From positions 124,001-188,000 of the forward strand of contig NZ_LISX01000006.1 of NCBI RefSeq assembly GCF_001905465.1: DNA of 64,000 nucleotides, in the 5' to 3' direction. The stretch comes from Kitasatospora sp. CB01950. GTDB lineage: Bacteria; Actinomycetota; Actinomycetes; Streptomycetales; Streptomycetaceae. The translations under genes and the position numbers were made by a program. Below are positions 16,329 to 23,798 of the stretch, one piece after another; the stretch's first letter is position 1, and each line of letters opens with the position of its first letter. A model generated the notes under the pieces. It saw nothing but the letters and a program-made list of their open reading frames with translations, was not told the DNA's origin and did not search any database.

Positions 16329-16480
16329 CCACGCCCGACCGGGCCGCCACCACCTTCCGGGGCCGCACGCTGCGCGCTGCACGCCTGCCGACGCCGACCC
16401 CAGAAAGAGAAGGGGCGCCGGCGGACGAGGCTGCACTATGGTGAGCCGATCTTCGGACCTGTCCGCATGGAGGCGCAGCA

Positions 16481-16993
16481 GTGACGACCGACGTGACGCC
16501 CGAACTGGCCGAGGCGATCCGGCGTGGCTACGACCGGCGGGACCGGGCGAACATGGCGCCGACAATCGCCTACTTCCAGGCCCTGCTTGCCGAACACCCT
16601 GGTCACCCGGTCCTCATGTACGAGGTGGGTGGCGCCTACGACACCGCGGGCCAGGAGGAGACCGCCCGCAGCTACTACGAGCGGGCGCTCGCCCTGGATC
16701 TCGACGGTGACGTCCTGCGCCGGTGCCTGTGCCAGTACGCCAGCACCCTGCGGTGGTTGGGCGAGCTGGACGAGTCACTGGCGGTGCTCGACCGTGCCCG
16801 CAGGGAGTTCCCCGATTCGGACTCCGTACGCGTCTTCCGCGCCCTGACCCTCAACGACGCCCAGCGGCCGGACGAGGCGGTGGCCGAGTTGCTCACCGTC
16901 GTCACCGGGCACGCCGAGGTCACCGACCTCGGACGGTGGACGGTCGGACTGCGGGGCCTCGCACAGTGGCTCGCCGACGGCCGCCCCGCCTAG
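16481..16993 (+). CDS. Tetratricopeptide-repeat protein
   Basis: A cytoplasmic 170-residue protein built from TPR-like helical hairpins, seen as AYFQALLAEHPGHPVLMYEVGG, then ARSYYERALALD and LDESLAVLDRARREFPDS (each with the expected A8, A20 and P32 positions). The GTG start follows GGCGCAGCA, a weak ribosome site. Similar 160-180-residue TPR proteins are common in actinomycetes and are usually of unknown function, probably protein-protein adaptors. It is flanked by gene fragments, and no operon partner is apparent. Confidence 0.75.
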   Translation: MTTDVTPELAEAIRRGYDRRDRANMAPTIAYFQALLAEHPGHPVLMYEVGGAYDTAGQEETARSYYERALALDLDGDVLRRCLCQYASTLRWLGELDESLAVLDRARREFPDSDSVRVFRALTLNDAQRPDEAVAELLTVVTGHAEVTDLGRWTVGLRGLAQWLADGRPA

Positions 16994-17190
16994 GAAGCAC
17001 CTGCCCTGCACAAGGCCGACGCAGGAGGGCCTTGGCGGCGGTGCACGGCGACCCGTACGCCGACACCAGCCGCCTCGAGGAGCCCCGGCACAAACCGCAT
17101 GCCACAGCGGCCCGGGTACGAGCTCGGCCCTCCGGGCGGCCGGGGGGTGTCCTCTTCGCCACATCGGGTCGTCGTGTTGGCGTCCGTCGG

Positions 17191-17247
17191 ATGTCGAGGA
17201 TTCTGGTCACGGATCTGGACGGCACCCTGCTCCTCCCTAATAAGACC
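17191..17247 (+). pseudogene. Start of a HAD-family hydrolase gene interrupted by IS110
   Basis: The frame reads MSRILVTDLDGTLLLPNKT, which is the first beta strand and the DxDGT nucleophile motif of HAD phosphatases. The rest of the gene is absent. Homology ends where the insertion element begins, at about 17236-17248, and the downstream half of the hydrolase is not found in this window. Confidence 0.6.
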
Positions 17248-17464
17248 TACCGAGGCTCCGTCCGGCAGACTCGGTGCCTGGTAGCCGCCAACAAGTGAGC
17301 ACCCTCTTTTCCCTGGACACCGAGTCCTGTTGACAGATCGTGCCCCTGCCGGTCGGCCAGGAGCGAAATCGCTGATGGGATGTCGTGCCCGCCCGGTTGC
17401 GGCGTGAGCACAGCCTTATTAGGTCGCTGATGGTTCTGCTGCGGGCTGCTGCCGATCGACGTCT
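17248..17464 (+). other. Non-coding left end of the IS110 remnant, candidate bridge-RNA region
   Basis: In IS110 elements of the IS621 type, a structured bridge RNA is encoded in the left-end non-coding region before the transposase. This 217-base stretch has the right place and length. CTTATTAGG at 17415-17423 is the exact reverse complement of CCTAATAAG at 17236-17244, across the HAD/element junction, which is the kind of match a guide loop would show. No fold has been calculated and the complement is only 9 bases. Confidence 0.3.
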
Positions 17465-18289
17465 ATGACGGAGGACGAGTTGCTGTTCGTTGGGGACGAC
17501 TGGGCCCAGGACCACCACGACGTCGAGCTGATGGACGCCACGGGCCGCCGGCTGTCCAAGGCTCGGCTGCCGGAGGGCGTGGCAGGAATCGAGCGGTTGC
17601 ACGCGATGATCGGTGCCGAGCTCGGCGAGGACAGCAAGGCCGAGGTGGTGATCGGGATCGAGACCGATCGGGGTCCGTGGGTGCAGGCTCTGATCGCCGC
17701 CGGCTACACGGTGTACGCGGTCAACCCGCTGCAGGCCTCCCGATATCGGGAGCGTCTGGCTGTGTCAGGGGCCAAGCGCGATGCGGCCGACGCGCACATG
17801 CTCGCCGACATGGTGCGCACCGACTCCCATCAGCTCCGTCCGGTCTCCGGGGACACCGCCGGTACCGAAGCAGTCAAGGTGGTGACGCGCATCCACAAGA
17901 CCCTGATCTGGGAACGGACCCGCACCACGCAGCGGCTGCGGCACGCCCTGCTCGACTACTTCCCCGCCGCCCTGGAGGCGTTCGAGGACCTAGACGCCTC
18001 CGACGTCCTGGAGCTGCTGGCTAAGGCGCCTGATCCAGCAGCCGCAGCAAAGCTGACGACCACACAGATCAGCGCGGCCCTCAAGCGCGCCCGCCGGCGC
18101 AACATCGCCGACAAGGCCACCAAAATCCAGGCCATACTGCGCGCCAAGCACCTGGGCCAGCCCGCCGCTGTGACCGCGGCCTACGCCGACTCGGTACGCG
18201 CTCTTGTCGCGCTGCTGGTCACATTGAACGAGCAGGTTAACTTCCTGCACAGGCAGGTCGAGGACTACTTCGGCCGACACCCCGACGCT
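17465..18289 (+). pseudogene. IS110-family DEDD transposase, C-terminally truncated
   Basis: The 275 residues preserve the RuvC-like DEDD domain: Asp in FVGDDWAQDHH, Glu in VIGIETDR and the two Asp in GAKRDAADAHMLADMVR. A helical region follows, up to HRQVEDYFGRHPDA. Full IS110 transposases are about 400 residues and end with a Tnp_20 domain carrying the catalytic Ser; here the reading frame runs on only through antisense of the neighbouring gene. The ATG is the natural start, with GAGGAC nearby. Confidence 0.8.
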
Positions 18290-18292
18290 AGG

Positions 18293-19243
18293 TCAGTGCT
18301 CCCAGTAGTCGAGGTTGGGCAGCCGGACCCAGGTGTCGGCGGGGCCGGTGACGGCGCGGGCGCTGGTGGGTCGGAGGCCCGCGAAGGCGCAGGCGTAGGC
18401 GACGGCGTGATGGCGGTAGAGATAGCTGGCCAGGACCTCCTCAGGGGTGTCGTCGGGGAGGGGGCCACCGCCGGGGTGGAGGTCCCATCCTTCTACGGTG
18501 CTGTTGCGGACGATGCTGCCCTGGTTGCCGCTCTTGGGGTTGGCGTAGAGGCCGTAGCCGAACGTACCGGTGGTCAGGCGGGTCATCGCACCCAAGGTGG
18601 ACGGGGTATAGCCCCAGGGCTGGGTGACGATGCATCCGCCAGGAACGGTCGTGACGCCGACGATGAGCAGGCTCTCGTCCATGTCGTACTCGTGCGGGTC
18701 GTCGAGGAAGTCCGCCATGAACTCCTCGTCCGCCGACGTCGCGTCCAGGCGGCGGATCGCCTCGGCTGCGTCGATCCCGGCGATGCAAGCGATGCCGGTG
18801 CCCTCGTAACGGAAGCGGCCCAGGGCCTCGACGAGTTGCCGACCGCGCTGGACGGTGGCCTGCTCGGCTGCCGTCAGGCCGGGTTCTTCGTCGGGGACAG
18901 GGAAGAGGTCGGGGACCGGCCCGGCCATGGCGAGGCGGCCCGGCGACCAGCCGCCAAGCTGGGGCTGCCAGGGATCGGCACCGGCGGCCACGAGGGCCCG
19001 GGCATTGTCCGGTTGGTCCTCCAGGACGGCCCCCCACAGCGCCGTCGTCCCGCACTCCAGCGCGTCCACGTTCGAGACACGGCCCGCCAGTTCGGCCACC
19101 ACCTCGGGAGAGCCGAACCCTGCCGCCCGGTGCAGGGGGCGCCCCCCGCCCCACGCATCCGGGTCAGCGCCCGCATTGAGCCGCGCGCGGATGTCGCCAT
19201 GGTCTCGCCAGCTTTCCCAGGTCACACCGGCCCAGCCCGTCAT
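18293..19243 (-). CDS. Ankyrin-repeat protein
   Basis: A 316-residue cytoplasmic protein. Residues 1-105 contain ankyrin-like repeats: GDIRARLNAGADPDAWGG, then RPLHRAAGFGSPEVVAELA, and TALWGAVLEDQPDNARALVAAGADP. The remaining 200 residues form a domain I do not recognise, with ESLLIVGVTTVPGGCIVTQP and a hydrophobic C-terminal half. The ATG at 19243 has AGAGG six bases upstream and is preferred over a longer frame of low-complexity Arg-rich sequence. Its stop lies next to the broken end of the IS110 element. No operon partner is visible. It could be an antitoxin-like or scaffold protein, but nothing shows this directly. Confidence 0.7.
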   Translation of the reverse strand: MTGWAGVTWESWRDHGDIRARLNAGADPDAWGGGRPLHRAAGFGSPEVVAELAGRVSNVDALECGTTALWGAVLEDQPDNARALVAAGADPWQPQLGGWSPGRLAMAGPVPDLFPVPDEEPGLTAAEQATVQRGRQLVEALGRFRYEGTGIACIAGIDAAEAIRRLDATSADEEFMADFLDDPHEYDMDESLLIVGVTTVPGGCIVTQPWGYTPSTLGAMTRLTTGTFGYGLYANPKSGNQGSIVRNSTVEGWDLHPGGGPLPDDTPEEVLASYLYRHHAVAYACAFAGLRPTSARAVTGPADTWVRLPNLDYWEH

Positions 19244-19572
19244 CGTGCCTCTCCGTCCTCTGCGCACCAGCGCGGGCGTCGGCCCCTCCACACACAGTCG
19301 CATGCGGGTCCGACAGCCGTCGTTCCGAAGCCGATCCGGTCCGCGCCGAGCCGGTCGACCAGGTGCCTGCTGCGACGTCAGGAGCGCCGGACAGTCGCCG
19401 TGTGGGCCCTTGCAAGCCACGCCAGCCGGGCGGCGGCCGGGCGCCACGAAGGCGATGAACCCGGCCGAACACCGTCCGGAGTCCAGGACGACCGCCTCTC
19501 CGCCCTCCCGTACGGCCCGCTCTCCAACCGGCTGCCCCCGCTCGCCGACCACAGGGCCCACGTACTCGCCGT

Positions 19573-20628
19573 TTGACTCTCCAGCTCATGGGATGTCTGT
19601 CAAGTCAGCGTGTTGAGACGGCAGAGCGGGTCAAGCTGCCGCCCCTGGCCGTTCAGGACGCCTCCACCGCCGAGGGGGCACTCCTCGTGCAATGGGACTG
19701 GGTCGGTGTCGATCAGCAGCGGTTCCGGCTGGAGAAGCTGCCCGACGGCAACTACCGCCTGATGGCCAAGCACAGCGGGAAGTACCTGGCCGTCAGCGGT
19801 GGCGCGACCGCCGACGGCACCGGTGTCTGCCAGCAGTCCTGGGCCGATACCGACGAGCAGAAGTTCGCCCTGCGCGAGACGGTGCCCGACCCGGTGGGCC
19901 TGGTGGTCCGGCACTGCGGCAAGGCGCTGCAGGTAGCCGGCGGCGACACAGCCAACGGCGCCTCGGTCGTTCTGGGCGAGTGGGATCAGGCCGCACCGCA
20001 GCGGTTCCGCGTGGAGGAGGTCGGCGGCGGCTACTTCCGTTTCGTTGCCGAGCCCTCGGGCAAGGTCCTGAACGTCTCCGGTGCCGGCAGCGGCAACGGC
20101 GCCCGGGTGGACCAGTGGGACTGGGCCGACGCCGACCAGCAGCAGATCGAGCTGGCCCCGGCCCCCTTGAACACCTCCGACTGTGCGCCGATGCTCGTCA
20201 AGCACAGCCAGAAGTTCGTCTGCGTGGCCGACGGCAGCAGTGACAACGGTGCCCCGCTCGTCCAGCGGCCCCTCGCCGGTGTCGGGGGCGACGTCAGCAA
20301 GTACCGCTTCCGCGTGAGTCCGGTCAACGACGGCTACGTCCGGATCGTGATCGAGCACTCGGGCAAGGTCCTGAACGTCTCCGGCGCCAGTACCGACATC
20401 GGCGCCGCGGTGGACCAGTGGGAGTGGGCCGACGTCGACCACCAGAAGTTCCGGCTGGAGCCCACCGCCGACCAGGCCTTCTTCCGTATCATCGCCAAGC
20501 ACTCCGGCAAGGCCCTGCAGATCAGCGGTGGCGACACCTCCGACGGCGCCGCGATCGTCCAGGCCGACGTCAGTGACACGGAGAGCCAGTACTTCCGCTT
20601 CTTCGTCCTCACGCTCGATTCACGTTGA
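19573..20628 (+). CDS. Ricin-type beta-trefoil (RICIN) lectin-like protein
   Basis: About 351 residues made of repeated beta-trefoil units. Each carries a version of HSGKxLxVSGG followed by GAxVxQWxWxxxDxQxF, with QWDW at about residue 40, QSWAD, GEWDQ, QWDWAD and QWEWAD. Roughly seven units make two trefoils, which bind sugars in secreted carbohydrate-active enzymes. There is no signal peptide, catalytic domain or convincing ribosome site before the TTG at 19573 or the ATG at 19588. The first unit appears to start midway (AEGALLVQWDW), so the 5' part is probably lost. It may be the C-terminal lectin part of a longer secreted protein truncated by rearrangement. Confidence 0.65.
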   Translation: MTLQLMGCLSSQRVETAERVKLPPLAVQDASTAEGALLVQWDWVGVDQQRFRLEKLPDGNYRLMAKHSGKYLAVSGGATADGTGVCQQSWADTDEQKFALRETVPDPVGLVVRHCGKALQVAGGDTANGASVVLGEWDQAAPQRFRVEEVGGGYFRFVAEPSGKVLNVSGAGSGNGARVDQWDWADADQQQIELAPAPLNTSDCAPMLVKHSQKFVCVADGSSDNGAPLVQRPLAGVGGDVSKYRFRVSPVNDGYVRIVIEHSGKVLNVSGASTDIGAAVDQWEWADVDHQKFRLEPTADQAFFRIIAKHSGKALQISGGDTSDGAAIVQADVSDTESQYFRFFVLTLDSR

Positions 20629-20702
20629 GAGCAGCTTCCGGCGCGCGCTTCCCGGCACCGCTGTCCAGGCGCACCGCCCCGACGAACCGGGCCGTCGGCC
20701 CG

Positions 20703-21131
20703 CTACGGCCGTCGCGGCAGCGGGCCACCGGTGCCGGGCACACACCGATCGAGAGCGGGCACGTCCCGCACGCCGGCGCGGGCGCACAGCGCGCTGTCGC
20801 TCCGGTAGAGGCACAGCAGGAGGGCGTGGGGGTTGTCGTAGAGGATGGCGCCGTCGCGGGCGAGGAAGGTGCGGGCGAAGCGGGCGGTGATCCGGCGACC
20901 TTCGGTGCGGGGGGTGGTGGCGGCCTGGAGGAGGACGCGGCGGGCGGCCGGGCCGGAGACGCCGCCGCCGGCGGTGAAGTGCTCGTGCAGGTCGGCGGCG
21001 GTCTCGGCCACGCTCAGGGCCGTCTCGACGTCGATCAGGGCGTGGATGCCTCCTCGGGCGCGGTTGCCGTAGCGGCCGGAGGTCTCGGTGTCGCCGGCGG
21101 TGCGCAGGGGCCGTACTGGACGGTGAGGGCG
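20703..21131 (-). pseudogene. C-terminal fragment of an integrase-like protein, frameshifted
   Basis: Reading leftward, the sequence gives VALTVQYG and then, after a one-base loss near 21107-21112, continues as LRTAGDTETSGRYGNRARGG, then HALIDVETAL and SGPAARRVLLQAA. It ends with DNPHALLLCLYRSD and LDRCVPG. These phrases match the C-terminal part of long integrase-like proteins common on Streptomyces mobile elements. The N-terminal several hundred residues are missing and the natural ending has been replaced. No start codon with a ribosome site exists. It marks the decayed end of a former mobile element. Confidence 0.55.
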
Positions 21132-21154
21132 ACCGGGCCGCCAGGTCCTCCGCC

Positions 21155-21400
21155 GCCCCGGGCGTCCTGGTGCTCTCCCGCCACGCAGGCGCGGCCGAGG
21201 AGTTCGCCCCCGCCGCCGTCCTCACCGACCCGCACTCCCCGGACGACCTCGCCGCCCGCCTCGCCGTAGCCCTCACCGCCACCCCCGCCGAACGCCGCAC
21301 CCGGATGGCGCGCCTCTCCGCCCTCCTCGGCCACGACCGCCCACTCGACTGGGCCACCCGCGTCATCGACGCCATCCGCCAGACGCCGCACGGAAGTTGA
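21155..21400 (+). pseudogene. otsA: 3' fragment of a trehalose-6-phosphate synthase (OtsA) gene
   Basis: The plus-strand frame reads APGVLVLSRHAGAAEE, followed by DPHSPDDLAARLAVALT and ERRTRMARLSALL. This is the C-terminal glycosyltransferase-20 signature of OtsA (the LSRxAGAAEEL and NPxDxxxxAxAI segments), with its own stop at 21400. About 400 upstream residues are absent, replaced by the opposing integrase fragment, so it is a remnant. Confidence 0.55.
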
Positions 21401-21432
21401 CAGCGCCCACCGGCCGACGCCGGGCCGCCCGG

Positions 21433-22458
21433 TCACCCGTTCGTGAGCACCATCCGGAACCGCGCCCGGCCGTCCAGCATCCGCCGGTAGGCCTGCTCCG
21501 CGCGGTCGAGCGGCACGGTCTCGACCATCGGGCGGATGCCGTGCAGGACGCCGAACGCCATGGTGTCCTGCACGTCCTGCGCGGTGCCGGACGGGTGTCC
21601 GCGCAGGACCAGGCCGTTCATCAGCAGTTGGGCGGGGTTGATGCCGAGCGGCGTGATGTCCGCGCCGACGACGACCAGTTCGCCGCGCGGGGCCAGGCCC
21701 CCCACGGTGGCGGTCATGGCGTCCGCGTTGGCGGCCGTCGCCAGCACGACCCTTGCGCCGCCCAGGGATTGCAGCGCCTCGGCGACCGGGGTGTCGGAGG
21801 TGCTGTCGATGTAGTGGTGGGCGCCGAGCTTCTCGGCGAAGGCGGCCTTCTCCTGCCCGCGCGCGATAGCGACCGTCTCGAAGCCCATCGCGGCCGCGAA
21901 CTGCACCCCGAGGTGGCCGAGGCCGCCGAGGCCGAGCACCGCGACCAGGTCGCCGGGCCGGGCGGAGCTGCGCCGCATCCCGTTGAAGACCGTCACGCCC
22001 GCGCAGGACATCGGCCCGGCGTCGACGGCCGTCAGCCCGTCGGGAATCCGGGCCAGCGCGTCGACAGGCGCGATCGTCTTCTCGGCGAAGCCGCCGTCGT
22101 ACGCCCACCCCGGGACCTTCAGGTAGCGGCAGACGATGAAGTCGCCCTCCCGGCAGGGCCGGCAGTGCCCGCAGCTGCCGCCGAACCAGCCGACCGCGAC
22201 CCGATCGCCGACCTGCCAGCCGGCCTCGCCCGCACCCGCCCCCAACTCCTCGATCCGGCCGGCGATTTCGTGACCGGCCACGACCGGGAACGACACCCCA
22301 GGCAGCCCGCCGCCCAGGAACATCGCGTCGCTGTGGCACACCCCGCACGCCTCCACCGCGATCCGCACCTGCCGTGCTCCCGGCTCCGGCACCTCCCGCT
22401 CCACCACCTCCAGGGGTCCGTCCGGAACGCTTGCCTGCACAACGCGGTAGGTGCCCAT
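21433..22458 (-). CDS. Zinc-dependent alcohol dehydrogenase
   Basis: Medium-chain NAD(P)-dependent alcohol dehydrogenase of 341 residues, the normal length. Catalytic zinc ligands are Cys41 in CGVCHSD and the His and Glu of AGHE. The structural zinc loop has all four cysteines, seen in SCGHCRPCREGDFIVCRY. The cofactor fold is VLGLGGLGHLGVQFA. The ATG at 22458 is preceded by AGGAG eight bases upstream; a longer frame starting at 22617 is low-complexity and rejected. Substrate cannot be told from sequence; the closest recalled relatives act on primary alcohols and aldehydes. It stands alone, divergent from the EF-hand gene. Confidence 0.92.
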   Translation of the reverse strand: MGTYRVVQASVPDGPLEVVEREVPEPGARQVRIAVEACGVCHSDAMFLGGGLPGVSFPVVAGHEIAGRIEELGAGAGEAGWQVGDRVAVGWFGGSCGHCRPCREGDFIVCRYLKVPGWAYDGGFAEKTIAPVDALARIPDGLTAVDAGPMSCAGVTVFNGMRRSSARPGDLVAVLGLGGLGHLGVQFAAAMGFETVAIARGQEKAAFAEKLGAHHYIDSTSDTPVAEALQSLGGARVVLATAANADAMTATVGGLAPRGELVVVGADITPLGINPAQLLMNGLVLRGHPSGTAQDVQDTMAFGVLHGIRPMVETVPLDRAEQAYRRMLDGRARFRMVLTNG

Positions 22459-22803
22459 GTCCTGTACTCCTGACGGAAGTTGACGTCCACCCAGCACCCC
22501 TGCGGGCGGCCCGCTCCAGTATCGACGCCGGACCGCGCCCCCGCCGCCCGATCCCCCGTGTCCGCCACGGATTCCGTCGTTCGGGCGAGCCTGCGGGGCG
22601 TCCCGGCCGGTCGTCACCTCGCTCCCGCCGCATCACCCACCACCGTTCGCACACCGATCATCTGCTCATTGCGAACTATTCCACCCAAGGCGTGACTTTC
22701 CCTTTCTCCGATTGCCCCGCCGTTCGGCTTCGCCCTAGCGTGCGTCGAAAGTCGCGACCGGGCCCGCACTGCCCTGTCGCCGGGCGAGAGAGAGGCGGCG
22801 CGA
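22459..22803. promoter_or_regulatory. Divergent intergenic region between alcohol dehydrogenase and EF-hand genes
   Basis: No gene is seen in this 345-base gap. Its most AT-rich part, about 22655-22715 (TCTGCTCATTGCGAACTATT onward), is the likely promoter area for one or both divergent genes. GAGAGAGGCGG just upstream of 22804 serves as the ribosome site of the EF-hand gene. Confidence 0.4.
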
Positions 22804-23355
22804 ATGCCGGCCGAAGTGAAGAACCAGAAATTCAGCATGCTCTTCCACTGGTTCGACCAGGGTGGCGACAACATGCTCACCCATGACGATTTCCTGGCGA
22901 TGGGAGAGCTCTTCGCCACGCTCGCCCAGCCGGGCGACCACGAGAACGCCGCGGCGATGAAGAAGGCGTTCGAGGAGTGGTGGCGGGTGCTGCTGGAGCA
23001 CGGGGACGCCAACGGCGACGGGCAGATCGACCACGAGGAGTTCCTCGCCCTGATGAAGGCCACCGTCACGGCACCGGAACACTTCGAGAAGGCGGTGCTG
23101 GCCATCGCGGACGCCCTGATGCGCGCGCTGGACACCAACCACGACGGTGTGTTGAGCAAGGACGAGTACGTGCGCATGTACGACGCCCTGGGAATCCCGC
23201 CCGAGCACTCGGGGGACGCGTTCCAGCGGCTCGACCTGGACGGCAACGGGGTGCTCAGCCACGACGAATTCCGCAGCGCCATCACCGAGTTCTACCTGAG
23301 CTCCGACGAGAACGCGCCGGGGAACTGGCTGATCGGCCCGATCCGGCAGGGCTGA
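22804..23355 (+). CDS. EF-hand calcium-binding protein (calerythrin-like)
   Basis: Soluble 183-residue Ca2+ buffer or sensor with four EF-hands. Loops are DQGGDNMLTHDD (first, with atypical Gly at ligand positions and probably weak), DANGDGQIDHEE, DTNHDGVLSKDE and DLDGNGVLSHDE. The last three have the full DxDxDGxIxxxE pattern, so three functional sites are likely, as in Saccharopolyspora calerythrin and Streptomyces CabD-like proteins. The ATG is well placed. It converges on the Bell-like gene, with 13 bases between the stops. It may be unconnected to that system, although calcium signalling is possible. Confidence 0.9.
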   Translation: MPAEVKNQKFSMLFHWFDQGGDNMLTHDDFLAMGELFATLAQPGDHENAAAMKKAFEEWWRVLLEHGDANGDGQIDHEEFLALMKATVTAPEHFEKAVLAIADALMRALDTNHDGVLSKDEYVRMYDALGIPPEHSGDAFQRLDLDGNGVLSHDEFRSAITEFYLSSDENAPGNWLIGPIRQG

Positions 23356-23368
23356 GCCCGCGGACCGC

Positions 23369-23782
23369 CTACGAGTCGCCGTTCCGGACCACCCGCTGGT
23401 CGCCGTGCTGGACGGCGTAGACGGTGCCGCGGTCGTGCGCGGTGTTGTTCTGCGTGTACGCGAGGCGCTGCTGTTCGCCCCGGAACTCGTCGACCAGTCC
23501 GGCGAGTTCGGGGCGCAGCTCGGGGTCCTGGCGGATCAGGGCGGCCAACTCCAGGGCCCAGAAGGCGAACAGGGCCCGCCGGGCCTCCTCGGGGCGGTCG
23601 GCGTCGCGGACCAGTTCGGCGTTGCGGTCGAGCTGCTCGGCGACGGTGCGCTGCCGGTCGCGGCCGAGGCGGTGGAACATGGCGAGCGTCCCGTCCTTGA
23701 CGGACTGCCACAGGTCGGTGGCCATCGCGCCGACCACCACGGCGGCGCCGGACTCCGCGAGTGTCACCAGTTCTTGCTCCAT
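23369..23782 (-). CDS. Small Bell-like putative cell-death effector with C-terminal amyloid-like motif
   Basis: A 137-residue protein. The N-terminus (LAESGAAVVVGAMATDLWQ) is a Gly/Ala-rich hydrophobic helix followed by an amphipathic helical domain of about 90 residues. This is the layout of bacterial Bell domains, thought to form membrane pores like fungal HET-S. The C-terminus (111-133) is NNTAHDRGTVYAVQHG plus DQRVV, a short N/Q/G-rich, beta-prone motif. It is shared with the cyclase-like protein upstream and with the 77-residue protein at 28902. In known NLR systems such motifs template from receptor to effector as amyloids. The ATG follows AAGGAGAG. The gene is 16 bases downstream of the cyclase-like gene. 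The Bell assignment is by resemblance and layout, not by alignment. Confidence 0.6.
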   Translation of the reverse strand: MEQELVTLAESGAAVVVGAMATDLWQSVKDGTLAMFHRLGRDRQRTVAEQLDRNAELVRDADRPEEARRALFAFWALELAALIRQDPELRPELAGLVDEFRGEQQRLAYTQNNTAHDRGTVYAVQHGDQRVVRNGDS

Positions 23783-23798
23783 GGGGGGTGTCTCTCCT

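Larger units (their letters stand above)
17248..18289 (+). mobile_element. IS110-family insertion sequence, right end deleted
   Basis: The element begins inside the HAD gene, carries a 217-base non-coding left end and then the N-terminal two-thirds of an IS110 transposase. It stops abruptly at about 18289, four bases before the stop codon of the opposing ankyrin gene. The right end and the C-terminal serine domain are missing, so it cannot move by itself. IS110 elements normally lack long terminal inverted repeats, and none is seen. Confidence 0.65.

Noticed and set aside
16994..17190. A coding remnant between the TPR gene and the HAD fragment
   Set aside because: Frames were read on both strands and nothing recognisable or with a ribosome site was found.
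17465..19576. A 703-residue transposase fusion
   Set aside because: Only the first 275 residues match IS110. Beyond 18289 the frame is antisense to the ankyrin gene, so the element is simply truncated.
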